Assembly: GCA_963768415.1 (NCBI GenBank)
Contig: CAVYHX010000035.1
Span: forward strand, 1 to 52,328
Length of the DNA: 52,328 nt
Reading direction: 5' to 3'
From: CAVYHX01 sp963768415
Lineage (GTDB): Bacteria; Pseudomonadota; Gammaproteobacteria; UBA9214
A program made the position numbers and the translations under genes. The notes beneath the pieces were generated by a model. It did not search any database. It was not told the DNA's origin and worked only from the letters and a program-made list of their open reading frames with translations. Below, in pieces: positions 39,828-49,824 of the stretch (position 1 is its first letter; each line of letters begins with the position of its first letter).

Positions 39828-40819
39828 ATGGCAGATGTCACCATGCGCCAGATGCTTGAGGCTGGCGTGCATTTTGGTCACCAGACCCGTTACTGGAACC
39901 CGAAGATGGCCCCCTACATCTTCGGCGAGCGCGGAAAAATTCACATCATCAACCTCGAGAAGACCATGCCACTTTTCGGCGAGGCGATGAATTATGTCAG
40001 CAGCCTGGTCGCAAACGGCGGCACGCTGCTTTTTGTCGGAACCAAGCGGTCTGCCCAGAATGTAGTCAAGGAGCAGGCCATCCGTTGCAACATGCCTTTT
40101 GTCAACCATCGCTGGCTTGGCGGTATGCTGACCAACTACAAAACCGTACGCCAGTCCATCAAGCGGCTGAAGGACCTCGAGGCGATGTCCGAAGATGGTT
40201 CCTTCGAGAAAATCAGCAAGAAAGAGGCGCTGATGCTGACGCGCGAACTGGAGAAGCTGGAGCGCAGTCTCGGTGGCATCAAGGACATGAAGGGGATCCC
40301 CGACGCCATGTTCGTCGTGGATGTCGGGTATGAAAAAATCGCTATCAGTGAGGCGCGTGAAACTGGGTGTACCGGTTATCGGTGTTGTCGATACAAATAA
40401 CTCGGTTGAAGGCGTTGATTACGTCATACCAGGTAATGATGATGCCATCCGTTCCATCAAGCTGTATGTTGAAAATGCGGCCGATGCAGTCGATTCAGGA
40501 AAACTGAGTGTTGCCCATGCTGTTGCAGATTCGGCAGACGAATTTGTCGAGCTCGACGAGAGCGGGGTAACCAAACCGGCTAAAAAGAAACCCCGCACGG
40601 CTGCCGGCAAGAAACCGGCCGGCAAGGTCACGGTGAAAAAGAAGGCGGATCCGCAAGAAAGCAGGCGAAGCTGCGCAAACCGGCAGATGACTGCCGCCGA
40701 TGAGGACGTGCCGCAGCTGCAGATGAAGCGCAGGCGGAGACCGGCGCAAACCGGCAGATACCGCCGCCGATGAGGGCGTGGCCGCAGCTGCGGATGAAGC
40801 GCAGGCGACGGGCAAATAG
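39828..40819 (+). CDS. rpsB: 30S ribosomal protein S2 with long charged C-terminal tail (frame broken repeatedly)
   Basis: Ribosomal protein S2, about 330 residues here versus about 241 in E. coli. The core is standard: MRQMLEAGVHFGHQTRYWNPKM, IHIINLEKTM, FVGTKRSAQ, NHRWLGGMLTNYKTVRQSI, and after a one-base break near 40362 LGVPVIGVVDTN and YVIPGNDDAIRSIKLY. The core ends near LSVAHAVADS. A basic, lysine/alanine/proline segment follows (PAKKKPRTAAGKKPAGKV), and then two copies of an acidic Ala/Asp/Glu unit. The last copy reads TAADEGVAAAADEAQATG before a stop at 40817-40819. Two or three further indels scramble the first copy. tsf follows 56 bases later. Confidence 0.95.
40674..40813 (+). repeat. 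Imperfect tandem repeat in the rpsB tail
   Basis: Two directly repeated units of about 70 bases, beginning GCGCAAACCGGCAGAT and running through GCCGCCGATGAG and ATGAAGCGCAGGCG, occur back to back. They encode an acidic unit of about 23 residues of the form TGDxAADExVAAAADEAQA. The copies differ at several bases and at small indels, some of which probably are sequence errors. Confidence 0.7.
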
Positions 40820-40875
40820 CAGCGGACAACTGAACCGCTCATTACGAGTTAGCAACAGAACAGAGGATATCCAGT

Positions 40876-41768
40876 ATGGCTATTACAGCTGCGCAAGTGA
40901 AAGAACTGCGCGAGCGTTCCGGTTCCGGCATGATGGAATGCAAAAAGGCACTGGTCGATACGGGTGGTGATATGGAAGCGGCTATCGAGGCGCTGCGCAA
41001 GTCCGGCATGGCCAAGGCCGACAAGAAAGCCAGCCGTATTGCGGCAGAAGGACTGGTCGTTGTCGAGGTCAGTGACGACGCCAGGACCGCGGCCATTGTC
41101 GAGGTCAATTGTGAAACGGATTTTGTCGCCAAAAAAGAGGATTTTCAGGAATTTTCCAGGGCTATAGCGCAGCGTGTGCTGGCTGATAATCCGGCTGATA
41201 TCGATAGTCTCCTGGCGCTGCCTTTGCACGCTAACGATGCAACCACTATCGAGGATGCCCGCAAGGCGCTGATTGCCACGATTGGCGAGAACATCAGTGT
41301 ACGGCGGTTTGTTCGCATGGAGAGCAGCGGTCAGATAGCGCAGCTACAGTCACGGTGTCCGTATCGGTGTACTGGTGGACCTTGCAGGTGGCGAGGCTGC
41401 ACTCGGCAAGGACCTGGCCATGCATATTGCGGCGCATGACCCGCGGCCTGTGTGTGTCTCGGAAGACCAGGTACCTGCAGAGCTGATTGCCGAGGGAGCG
41501 CGATATTTTCACCGCCCAGGCACGGGAAAGCGGCAAGCCGGATAACATCATTGAAAAAATGATCGAGGGCCGTATTCGCAAGTACCTGGGTGAAATCACC
41601 CTGCTGGGCCAGTCGTTTGTCAAGGATCCGGACCAGACGGTGGGCAAGTTGCTGTCCGCTGCCGGTGCCTCCGTGGTCCGCTTCGAACGTATGGAACTGG
41701 GTGAGGGCGTCGAGAAAAAAGTCGAAAACTTTGCGGATGAGGTGATGGCCCAGGTCAAGGGTGGTTGA
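40876..41768 (+). CDS. tsf: Elongation factor Ts (frame broken twice)
   Basis: Nucleotide exchange factor for EF-Tu, about 297 residues. The N-terminal UBA-like module reads AAQVKELRERSGSGMMECKKAL, followed by the EF-Tu contact motif CETDFVAK. Breaks near 41350 and 41497 separate the parts ISVRRFVRME, GVRIGVLVDLAGGEAALGKDLAMHIAAHDPRPV and DIFTAQARESGKPDNIIEKMIEGRIRKYL. The end, LLGQSFVKDPDQTVGKLL, and FERMELGEGVEKK are typical. It follows rpsB as in nearly all bacteria and is closed by a terminator hairpin at 41844. Confidence 0.96.
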
Positions 41769-41843
41769 TACGGATCCAGGATCCCCCGGCGGCGGGCCCC
41801 GGCAGGTGAATGACGGCCACCCGTATCAGCAACAAACGCACAC

Positions 41844-41873
41844 AACGGGGTCGGTCATCGGCCCCGTTTTTTT
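41844..41873 (+). terminator. Rho-independent terminator after tsf
   Basis: A hairpin with arms AACGGGG and CCCCGTT closes a short loop, and the second arm runs directly into seven consecutive T. This is a textbook intrinsic terminator between tsf and pyrH. It separates the ribosomal pair from the pyrH-frr-uppS operon. Confidence 0.88.
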
Positions 41874-41962
41874 ATGGCAATATCCGCTGAAAAGTAAGAG
41901 AATGGTCGGCGCGTGGCACAGTGCCAGCGGATTATCCAATTAACTGATTAGCATAGATATAT

Positions 41963-42683
41963 ATGTTATACCAGCGAATATTGCTCAAGCTCAGTGGTGA
42001 GGCCCTGATGGGTGCGGGCACCCATGGCATTGAACCGGAAGTCATCCAGCGGATTGCAGGTGAGATCCATGCCGTTGACTGCGCAGGGTGTCCAGGTGGG
42101 GGTGGTCATCGGTGGCGGCAATATCGTGCGTGGCGCCGGCATGGCGTCGCAGGGTATACACCGGGTGACCGGCGACCATATGGGTATGCTGGCGACCGTG
42201 ATCAATGCGCTTGCCATGCAGGACGCGCTTGAAAAGGCCGGAGCACAATGCCGTGTCATGTCGGCGCTGCATATCAACCAGGTATGCGAGCCCTACATCT
42301 GCAGGCGTGCTGTCCGGCATCTGGAAAAAGGCCGGGTGGTCATCTTCGCTGCCGGAACCGGCAATCCGTATTTTACGACTGATTCCGCGGCAAGTCTGCG
42401 CGCGATAGAAATCGAGGCCGACCTCATGCTCAAGGCCACCAAGGTGGATGGCGTCTACACGTCTGATCCGGTGACCGATCCTGATGCAAGTCTGTATGAA
42501 AGCCTGACTTATGATGAAGCACTGGAGCGCAAGCTCGGTGTTATGGATGCGACGGCGCTGGTTATGTGCAGGGAACAAAATATGCCAATGCGTGTCTTCA
42601 ACATATTCAAGCACGGTCACCTGGCCCGTATTGTTGACGGGCAGGATGTTGGAACACTGGTGGAACAGGGGAAACTAGGGTGA
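41963..42683 (+). CDS. pyrH: UMP kinase (frame broken once)
   Basis: Hexameric amino acid kinase-fold UMP kinase, 240 residues after repair, equal to the E. coli enzyme. It phosphorylates UMP to UDP for nucleic acid and cell wall precursors. The start reads MLYQRILLKLSGEALMG; one extra C near 42072 separates GEIHA from LTAQGVQVGVVIGGGNIVRG. Also visible are DHMGMLATVINALAMQDAL, FAAGTGNPYFTTDSAA, and LMLKATKVDGVYTSDP, typical UMP and ATP binding parts. The stop overlaps the GTG start of frr. Confidence 0.97.
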
Positions 42684-43238
42684 TAGACGAGATCAACAAG
42701 GATGCAAGTGAACGCATGCGTAAAACAATCGAGGCCCTCAAGCAGTCACTTGGCAAGGTGCGTACCGGACGTGCGCACCCCAGTCTGCTGGATCATTTGA
42801 CGGTTGATTACTACGGTTCCCAGGTGCCGATTTCGCAGGTTGCGAATATCGGTGTAGAGGATGCGCGCACACTGACGGTGACGCCATGGGAAAAGCCCAT
42901 GGTGCAGCCGATCGAAAAGGCGATTATGTCTTCCGATCTCGGGCTTGAATCCCGCCACTGCCGGTACGGTTATCCGCATCCCGATGCCGCCACTGACCGA
43001 GGAAACCCGGCGTGATCTGGTGAAAGTGGTGCGCCATGAAGGGGAGGGCGCAAAGGTCGCAATCCGCAATATCCGTCGTGATGCAAACATGACTTCAAGG
43101 AACTGCTGAAGGAGAAAAGAGATCTCCGAGGATGAGGACCGCAAGGCACAGGAGCAAATCCAGCGGCTGACCGACCAGTATGTCGGTGAAGTGGACAAGG
43201 TGCTCGCTGTGAAAGAAACCGAATTAATGGAAGTCTGA
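42680..43238 (+). CDS. frr: Ribosome recycling factor (frame broken three times)
   Basis: Three-helix bundle protein that with EF-G splits the post-termination ribosome. After repair it has 185 residues, identical in length to E. coli RRF. The N-terminus reads MRKTIEALKQSLGKVRTGRAHPSLL, then VDYYGSQVPISQVANI, LTVTPWEKPM. Breaks near 42950 (GL to NPATAGTVIRIPMP), 43090 (RRDAN to DFKELLKEK, one base missing) and 43120 (EK to EISEDEDRKAQEQIQ) each need one base change. It starts with GTG overlapping pyrH. Confidence 0.96.
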
Positions 43239-43296
43239 CACTGCAGTGGCGGCACAGGCTCGTAGAGCGAATTAACCACGCAGGCAGGAATCTCCG

Positions 43297-44049
43297 ATGG
43301 CAACAGAAAGCGAAGCAAGCAGCCTGCCACGCCATATTGCGATTATCATGGATGGCAACGGGCGCTGGGCGCGTGCGCGCATGTTGCCGCGCTATGTCGG
43401 TCACCGGGAAGGTGTGAGCTCCGTCAGGCGCGTCGTCGAAGCCTGCCGCGACAGGGGTGTCCAGGCACTCACCCTGTTCGCCTTCAGCAGCGAGAACTGG
43501 CAGCGTCCGAGTGACGAGGTCGGTCTGCTCATGGACTTGTTTATTCATGCGCTCAAGAAGGAAGTGGATGCGCTCAACCGGAACGATATCAGACTGCGCT
43601 TTATCGGCGACCGGACTGCCTTTCCGGAAAATCTGCGTGCGCTTATCGAGCAGGCGGAAGCACAAGACACGCGGAAAATACCCGGCTCGATCTGATGATT
43701 GCAGCAAACTACGGGGGGCACTGGGATATTGCCCAGGCATTCCGCAGTGCTGGCCGAACGTGTGCAGGCCGGGGAGTTGCAACCCGATGCAATCACCGAG
43801 GAAACCATCGCCGCTGAAATGTCGCTTGCGGATCTGCCGGTACCGGATCTGTTTATCCGCACCGGCGGCGAACAGCGTATCAGCAATTTCCTGCTCTGGC
43901 AGCTGGCTTATACCGAACTCTATTTCACCGATATCCTGTGGCCGGCATTCGGTGCGCGGGAACTGGATGATGCACTGTTGTGGTATGCCAACCGTCAACG
44001 GCGATTCGGCCGTACCGGAGACCAGGTGGAGCAGTTAAAGGGTGCTTAG
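43297..44049 (+). CDS. uppS: Undecaprenyl diphosphate synthase (frame broken twice)
   Basis: cis-prenyltransferase of 250 residues after repair, which makes C55-PP for peptidoglycan and polysaccharide carriers. The catalytic aspartate is in IIMDGNGRWA. Also present are HREGVSSVRRVVEACRDRG, FAFSSENWQRP, and the C-terminal PDLFIRTGGEQRISNFLLWQLAYTELYF. Breaks near 43680 (KIPGS to NTRLDLMIAANYGGHWD) and 43745 (AQAFR to VLAERVQAGELQP) are each one base. The stop overlaps the start of cdsA. Confidence 0.96.
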
Positions 44050-44860
44050 GGCGCGCCTGATCTCAGCTGCCATAATGGTGCCCGCGGTTGTCGGCGGGGT
44101 ACTGTATCTGCCCGATGTCTGGTTCGCCCTGATTCTGGGCGTCATCCTGACGGCGGGAGCCTGGGAATGGAGTCGCCTGATCCCGCTCGCCGGCAGTGCC
44201 GCGCAACTGGCTTATACTGCTGCAATCGCATTGCTGTTGTGGTTGCTCTGGATTACGGAAGTGGAACGCTATATTTCCATGCTGCTCTGGGCGGCATTTC
44301 TGTGGTGGCTCTGGGTGTTGTTCTGGTTATCACGGCCCGCGACCATTCAGGGTGCGACATTAACCGCTACAGTTCTGAAAATGTGCGCCGGCATGCTGGT
44401 CTTGCTGCCAACATGGGCTGCGCTGGTGGATTTGCGTGCCAGTCAATACAATGGACCGGTAATGGTCCTGATTCTGCTGGTTCTGGTTTGGCTTGCCGAC
44501 AGCGGCGCCTATTTTGCCGGCAGGCAGTGGGGACGCACCAAGCTGGCACCGGCAATCAGTCCGGGCAAGACCCGGGAGGGTGTATACGGCGGACTGCTTG
44601 TGTCCGTAGTATTCGCTGCCATAGCAGGCGGATTTCTCAGTCATTCGCTCAAATGGACGCTCGCGTTCATGCTGGTATCCCTGACGGCAGTCATGTTCTC
44701 GGTCGCGGGTGACTTGCTGGAGAGCCTGATGAAGCGCCAGTGCGGGGTAAAGGACAGCGGCAACATTATCCCGGGTCACGGTGGTATTCTTGACCGGATC
44801 GACAGTCTGACTGCCGCGTCACCCATGTATCTGCTTGGAATGCACTGGCTGGGCCTATGA
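44042..44860 (+). CDS. cdsA: Phosphatidate cytidylyltransferase
   Basis: Integral membrane enzyme of 272 residues, intact, which makes CDP-diacylglycerol from phosphatidate and CTP. Eight hydrophobic helices are seen. The PROSITE-type signature near the C-terminus is complete: SLMKRQCGVKDSGNIIPGHG followed by GILDRID. It starts with GTG at 44042, eight bases before the uppS stop, in the standard uppS-cdsA-dxr order. Confidence 0.97.
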   Translation: MLRARLISAAIMVPAVVGGVLYLPDVWFALILGVILTAGAWEWSRLIPLAGSAAQLAYTAAIALLLWLLWITEVERYISMLLWAAFLWWLWVLFWLSRPATIQGATLTATVLKMCAGMLVLLPTWAALVDLRASQYNGPVMVLILLVLVWLADSGAYFAGRQWGRTKLAPAISPGKTREGVYGGLLVSVVFAAIAGGFLSHSLKWTLAFMLVSLTAVMFSVAGDLLESLMKRQCGVKDSGNIIPGHGGILDRIDSLTAASPMYLLGMHWLGL

Positions 44861-44926
44861 ACAAATGCGCAATCAAACTGGCCACTGCGGCATTCCAGCG
44901 CTGGTTAGCGACTGACGGACAGTAGC

Positions 44927-46123
44927 GTGCCTGCAGGTATATCCATACTCGGTTCGACCGGATCCATAGGAATCAACACGCTGGACGTGGTTGCCCTGCA
45001 TCCGGGGCGTTTTACCGTGGTTGCATTGTCTGCAAACAATGATGTGGAAACGCTTGCCGGGCAATGCGAGCGTTTTCGCCCTGCCTATGCGGTGATGGCG
45101 CAACACGACGCTGCTGCGCAACTGGAGCGAAAACTCAGGGTTACGGCGCCGGATACAAAGGTCCTCGCGGGAGAGTCGGGGCTGGTCACGGTTGCGGGGC
45201 TACCGGAGGCGGAGTATGTCATGGCCGCCATCGTGGGATCAGCCGGCCTGTTGCCTGCACTGGAGGCGGCGCGCCGGGGCAAGCGTGTACTGCTGGCCAA
45301 CAAGGAGGCACTGGTCATGTCTGGCGCACTGTTCATGCAGACGGTGCGTGATAATGCCGCGGTACTGATGCCGATCGACAGCGAACATAATGCGATCCTC
45401 CAGTGCCTGCCGGACGATTACGTGGCCGGGATAGCGCCGCAGGGAGTGCAACGCATCATGCTGACTGCATCCGGCGGCCCCTTCCGGACGCTGCCGGTCA
45501 GCAAGCTGCCCGCCGTAACACCGCAACAGGCCTGTGCGCATCCGAACTGGGTGATGGGAAGAAAGATATCGGTCGATTCCGCGACCATGATGAACAAGGG
45601 CCTTGAGGTTATCGAGGCAGGCTGGTTGTTCGGGTTGCCATTTGACAGGATAGATGTGATTCTGCACCCGCAAAGTATCGTGCATTCGCTGGTTGAATTC
45701 GATGACGGGTCAGTGCTGGCGCAGCTGGGTAACCCGGATATGCGCATCCCCATCAGTCATGCACTGGGCTGGCCGCAGCGTATAGTCTCGGGCGTGGCCT
45801 CTCTGGATCTGGTGAAAGCCGGGACTCTGCAGTTCGAGAAACCGGACCTGGCACGCTATCCCTGCCTGGAACTGGCCAGTGCAGCCTGGCATGCGGGAGG
45901 TACGGCGCCTGCGATCCTGAATGCCGCCAACGAAGTGGCCGTGCAGGCGTTTCTCGACCGGCAGCTTGCGTTTACCTCCATTCCCCTGATGATCGAAGCG
46001 GCGCTTGCACAGTGTGCGGCGCGTGCTGCAACCTCACTCGAGGTAATTCTCGAAGCGGATGCAATGGCACGGGCATTTACCATTGATTACATACAGTCAA
46101 ACGCAGGGGCGGCCATACAATGA
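44927..46123 (+). CDS. dxr: 1-deoxy-D-xylulose 5-phosphate reductoisomerase
   Basis: First committed enzyme of the MEP isoprenoid pathway, 398 residues, intact. The NADPH site is ISILGSTGSIGINTLD at the N-terminus. The metal and substrate residues lie in MPIDSEHNAI (Asp and Glu) and DSATMMNKGLEVIEA (Glu), with LTASGGPFR and HPQSIVHSLVEF nearby. The start is GTG, chosen because the Rossmann strand begins immediately. It supplies isoprenoid precursors to uppS, which is four positions upstream. The stop overlaps the rseP start (ATGA). Confidence 0.97.
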   Translation: MPAGISILGSTGSIGINTLDVVALHPGRFTVVALSANNDVETLAGQCERFRPAYAVMAQHDAAAQLERKLRVTAPDTKVLAGESGLVTVAGLPEAEYVMAAIVGSAGLLPALEAARRGKRVLLANKEALVMSGALFMQTVRDNAAVLMPIDSEHNAILQCLPDDYVAGIAPQGVQRIMLTASGGPFRTLPVSKLPAVTPQQACAHPNWVMGRKISVDSATMMNKGLEVIEAGWLFGLPFDRIDVILHPQSIVHSLVEFDDGSVLAQLGNPDMRIPISHALGWPQRIVSGVASLDLVKAGTLQFEKPDLARYPCLELASAAWHAGGTAPAILNAANEVAVQAFLDRQLAFTSIPLMIEAALAQCAARAATSLEVILEADAMARAFTIDYIQSNAGAAIQ

Positions 46124-47493
46124 ACGGCGTTATTTTTTCGATACTTGCATTCATCGTGGCTATCGGGGTGCTGGTCACCGTGCATGAGTACGGGCACTTC
46201 TGGGTTGCCCGGCGCCTTGGCGTGAAGGTATTGCGTTTCTCCGTCGGATTCGGGCAGCCGCTGTGGAAGCGAACTTTCGGTGCGGACCGGACCGAGCTGG
46301 TCATTGCAGCGATCCCGCTGGGCGGTTATGTGAAAATGCTGGACGAGCGTGAAGCGCCGGTATCAGACGCGGAACTCGACCGGGCATTCAATCGCAAACC
46401 TGTGCAAACCCGCATCGCTGTGGTCCTGGCAGGCCCGCTGTTCAATTTCCTGTTCGCGGTATTTGCCTACTGGCTGATGTACGTGACCGGTATACCCGGT
46501 CTGCGTACGGTCGTCGGTGACGTGGTGTCTGATTCTCTTGCGGCCCGTTCCGGTTTCATCCGCGGTGACGAGATTCTTGCACTACAGGGTAAACCCACGC
46601 CAACCTGGGACACGGCCGTGCTCGCACTGCTCGATGCCAGTTTCGATGCGCCGCAAACGGTGGAGGTGGTGGTGCGCGATCAGGCGGCAGTGGAGCGTCA
46701 CCTGCAGATCCGGTTTGACGAAGATTCCGGCTCGCTGCTGGAGAAGGGCGGCGTGCTGGAAAATTTCGGACTCAGGCCATGGGAACCGCTCGCGGTCATT
46801 GACCGGCTGGTCGAAGGCGGTGCCGGTGACCGCGCGGGATTACGTGGCGGTGACCAGGTCGTGATGGCCGATGGCACTGCGATTACCGGCTGGGCGCGAT
46901 GGGTTGAATATGTCAGTGCGCGACCGGAACAGTCCATTACGACCCGGGTCATTCGGGACGGCCGGGAACTGGACGTCATTTTGACGCCGGAGCGGGTCAC
47001 AGTCGACGGCAGGGAAATCGGCCGTATCGGCGCCTATGTCCGCCTTCCGGGTGAGGAACAGCGTGCTACAATGCGCGTCGTTGTCCGCCATGGTGTGCTG
47101 GATGCGTTACCGGCAGCACTGGCAAAGACCTGGGAGATATCCACACTGACCTTGCGTACCTTGTGGAAGATGGTCACAGGCAAGGCATCCGTCGAGAATC
47201 TGAGTGGTCCTATCAGTATCGCCCAGTATGCAGGCCAGTCAGCAACCATTGGCCTGGCTGCATTCCTGGGGTTCCTCGGTATCGTCAGTGTCAGCCTCGG
47301 GGTATTGAACCTGCTGCCAGTCCCGGTGCTGGATGGTGGACACCTGATGTATTACCTGATTGAAGTGGTCAAGGGCAGCCCCGTGTCCGAGGCGGCGCAG
47401 CTGATCGGGCAGAAAATCGGGATAGCCCTGTTGCTGGCAGTTATGTTGACGGCTGTTTATAACGATATATTACGCTTGTTTGACGGAACCTGA
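46120..47493 (+). CDS. rseP: Site-2 protease RseP
   Basis: Membrane-embedded zinc metalloprotease of 457 residues that cleaves the anti-sigma-E factor RseA and remnant signal peptides. The zinc motif VHEYGHFWVAR (HExxH) is in the first helix at about residue 23. Two PDZ-like modules occupy the periplasmic part (SLAARSGFIRGDEILALQG and AGDRAGLRGGDQVVMADG). The second zinc aspartate is in NLLPVPVLDGGHLMYYL near residue 400. No indel is seen. bamA follows after two bases. Confidence 0.97.
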   Translation: MNGVIFSILAFIVAIGVLVTVHEYGHFWVARRLGVKVLRFSVGFGQPLWKRTFGADRTELVIAAIPLGGYVKMLDEREAPVSDAELDRAFNRKPVQTRIAVVLAGPLFNFLFAVFAYWLMYVTGIPGLRTVVGDVVSDSLAARSGFIRGDEILALQGKPTPTWDTAVLALLDASFDAPQTVEVVVRDQAAVERHLQIRFDEDSGSLLEKGGVLENFGLRPWEPLAVIDRLVEGGAGDRAGLRGGDQVVMADGTAITGWARWVEYVSARPEQSITTRVIRDGRELDVILTPERVTVDGREIGRIGAYVRLPGEEQRATMRVVVRHGVLDALPAALAKTWEISTLTLRTLWKMVTGKASVENLSGPISIAQYAGQSATIGLAAFLGFLGIVSVSLGVLNLLPVPVLDGGHLMYYLIEVVKGSPVSEAAQLIGQKIGIALLLAVMLTAVYNDILRLFDGT

Positions 47494-47495
47494 TA

Positions 47496-49796
47496 ATGCG
47501 TTTAGGTAAAAAACTGACAGGTTTCCTGTGCCGGGCGGTGATGATTTATCTGGCCCTGTCTGCTGCTGCACAGGCATTTGAACCATTCAAGGTTGCGGAT
47601 ATTCGTGTCGAGGGATTGCAACGCATTGCGGCAGGTACCGTGTTCAATTACCTGCCCGTCAAGGTTGGCCAGATAATCGATACCAGGACATCGGCCGATG
47701 CCATCAGGGCCCTGTTCAAGACCGGATTTTTCAATGACGTGCGTCTCGAACAGGACGGTGATGTCCTGGTTGTGGTCGTCAGGGAGCGTGCTGCCATCAG
47801 CAGCATCGAAATTACCGGTAACCAGGATCTCGGCACTGATGACCTGCTCGAGGGATTGAAACAGATAGGTCTGGCCGAAGGGCGTGTGTTTGATCGATCC
47901 CTGCTGGAAAAGGTTGAACAGGAACTTCAGAGACAGTATTTCAGCCGCGGCAAATATGCCGTCAGGATCGATGCCACTGTTACACCGCTGGAGCGCAACC
48001 GTGTCGGCATCCTGATAGATATATCGGAAGGCAAGGCCGCCAGAATCAAGCAGATCAACATTGTCGGGAATCACAAGATCAGCGATAAAGAACTGCTCGA
48101 CGAGTTTACACTGACAACGCCCGGCTGGTTGACGGTTTTCACCAAGAGCGATCAATACTCCAAGCAGGCGCTTTCGGCTGATCTCGAAATCCTGCGTTCC
48201 TACTATCTCGATCGCGGCTATCTGAAATTCAATATCACCTCCACACAGGTATCGATAACGCCGGACAAGAAGGATATCTACATAACGATCAATGTAACGG
48301 AAGGTGAGCAGTACAACATCGAGATCGTCACCCTGTCAGGCAACCTCGTAGTGCCGGCTGAAGAAATTTTCCCGCTGATCAGAATAAACAAGGGCGATGT
48401 GTTCTCACGCAAGCGTGTGACCGGGGCGGTTGAGAGAATCAGTGCAAAACTCGGGAACCAGGGATATGCGTTTGCGAACGTCAATACTGTCCCGGATCTG
48501 AATGACGAAGACAATACTGTGTCGCTGGCGTTCTTTGTGGATCCGGGTGATCGTGTCTACGTGCGTCGGGTCAATATCGCCGGTAATGTCAGTACCCGCG
48601 ATGAGGTTCTCCGCAGGGAGATGCGGCAGATGGAAGGCGGCTGGTTTTCTGCCGAGAAGGTGGAGCGCTCGCGCACCCGGCTCAACCGCCTGATATATAT
48701 TCAGGACGTGAATGTAGAGACGCCGACTGTTCCCGGAACAACCGACCAGCTGGATGTAAACTATTCGGTGACGGAAACATCCTCCGGCAGTGTGACTGCA
48801 GGTCTCGGATTTTCGCAGTCTTCCGGTCTGCTGATCAACGCCAGTGTTGTGCAGGATAACTTTCTCGGCAGTGGCAAGCGGGTAAGCTTCACCTTTGATA
48901 ACAGCGAAGTGAATACCGTATACAGTCTTGGCTATACCAATCCCTACTACACCATAGATGGCATCAGCCGCGGTTTCGGCCTGTTTTACCGGGAAACCAA
49001 CGCTGATGAGGCCAACCTGTCCGATTACAATACCGACACGCGTGGTGCCGATGTCAATTTCGGTATCCCCGTCAACGAATTCGACACTATCAGGTTCAGC
49101 ATCGGCTACCAGGGGCTGGATCTCTCCCCAACCGTGGCTTCGCCGCTCGAGGTGACTGATTTTATCAGCAAGCATGGCGACAGCTACGATAGTGCCGTAC
49201 TCACCGGTAGCTGGAGTCACGACTCGCGTAACAAGACCCTGTTCGCGGACCGTGGTGGCCTGCAGCGGCTTTCGCTGGAAACGACATTTCCGGGCTCCGG
49301 GCTGGAATACTACAAACTCAACTACGAACAGCGGCGCTATATACCGCTGACCAGGGACTTCACCCTGGCCCTGAAGGGCCGGCTGGGCTACGGTGACGGC
49401 TACGGTGATTTCGAGAACCTGCCATTCTTCGAGAATTTCTTCGCGGGTGGTGTGCGTTCCGTGCGCGGTTTCGAAGACAATACCCTGGGGCCGCTGGATT
49501 CGAACGGCAACTCGATCGGCGGCAGCTTTCTGCTGGTGCTGAATGCCGAGATCATCTTTCCGATCCCGTTTGTGGAAGACAGCAAATCGGTCAGATTGAG
49601 CGCCTTTGTGGATGCTGGTAATGTCTACCGGGATTTTGATGCATTCGACGCAGGAGATCTGCGCTATTCGACGGGCCTGGCCGGCATCTGGTTGTCGCCA
49701 CTGGGTCCCATATCGGTCAGTCTGGGGTTCCCGCTGAATGCAGAGGATACGGATCAAGAGCAGAACTTCCAGTTTACGGTGGGGACATTCTTCTGA
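47496..49796 (+). CDS. bamA: Outer membrane protein assembly factor BamA
   Basis: Omp85 protein of 766 residues, intact, which inserts beta-barrel proteins in the outer membrane. A signal peptide (ALSAAAQAFEPF) precedes five POTRA domains, for example FKVADIRVEGLQRIAAGTVFNYLPV and GDRVYVRRVNIAGNVSTRDEVLRREM. The C-terminal 16-strand barrel starts around residue 420 (SSGSVTAGLGFSQSSG). The family's VRGF motif is in GGVRSVRGFEDNTLGPLD. It ends in QFTVGTFF, the C-terminal aromatic signature of outer membrane proteins. It is followed by the Skp-like chaperone. Confidence 0.98.
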   Translation: MRLGKKLTGFLCRAVMIYLALSAAAQAFEPFKVADIRVEGLQRIAAGTVFNYLPVKVGQIIDTRTSADAIRALFKTGFFNDVRLEQDGDVLVVVVRERAAISSIEITGNQDLGTDDLLEGLKQIGLAEGRVFDRSLLEKVEQELQRQYFSRGKYAVRIDATVTPLERNRVGILIDISEGKAARIKQINIVGNHKISDKELLDEFTLTTPGWLTVFTKSDQYSKQALSADLEILRSYYLDRGYLKFNITSTQVSITPDKKDIYITINVTEGEQYNIEIVTLSGNLVVPAEEIFPLIRINKGDVFSRKRVTGAVERISAKLGNQGYAFANVNTVPDLNDEDNTVSLAFFVDPGDRVYVRRVNIAGNVSTRDEVLRREMRQMEGGWFSAEKVERSRTRLNRLIYIQDVNVETPTVPGTTDQLDVNYSVTETSSGSVTAGLGFSQSSGLLINASVVQDNFLGSGKRVSFTFDNSEVNTVYSLGYTNPYYTIDGISRGFGLFYRETNADEANLSDYNTDTRGADVNFGIPVNEFDTIRFSIGYQGLDLSPTVASPLEVTDFISKHGDSYDSAVLTGSWSHDSRNKTLFADRGGLQRLSLETTFPGSGLEYYKLNYEQRRYIPLTRDFTLALKGRLGYGDGYGDFENLPFFENFFAGGVRSVRGFEDNTLGPLDSNGNSIGGSFLLVLNAEIIFPIPFVEDSKSVRLSAFVDAGNVYRDFDAFDAGDLRYSTGLAGIWLSPLGPISVSLGFPLNAEDTDQEQNFQFTVGTFF

Positions 49797-49824
49797 TTTC
49801 GTTTATAACCATTGGAGAGAGATT

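Noticed and set aside
39828..44049. Pseudogenisation of rpsB, tsf, pyrH, frr and uppS
   Set aside because: These genes are essential and cannot all be dead; single-base corrections restore normal proteins.
48405..49757. A 450-codon open frame antisense to bamA
   Set aside because: It has no protein-family features and lies fully inside a certain gene on the opposite strand; long antisense frames are expected from GC-rich codon bias.
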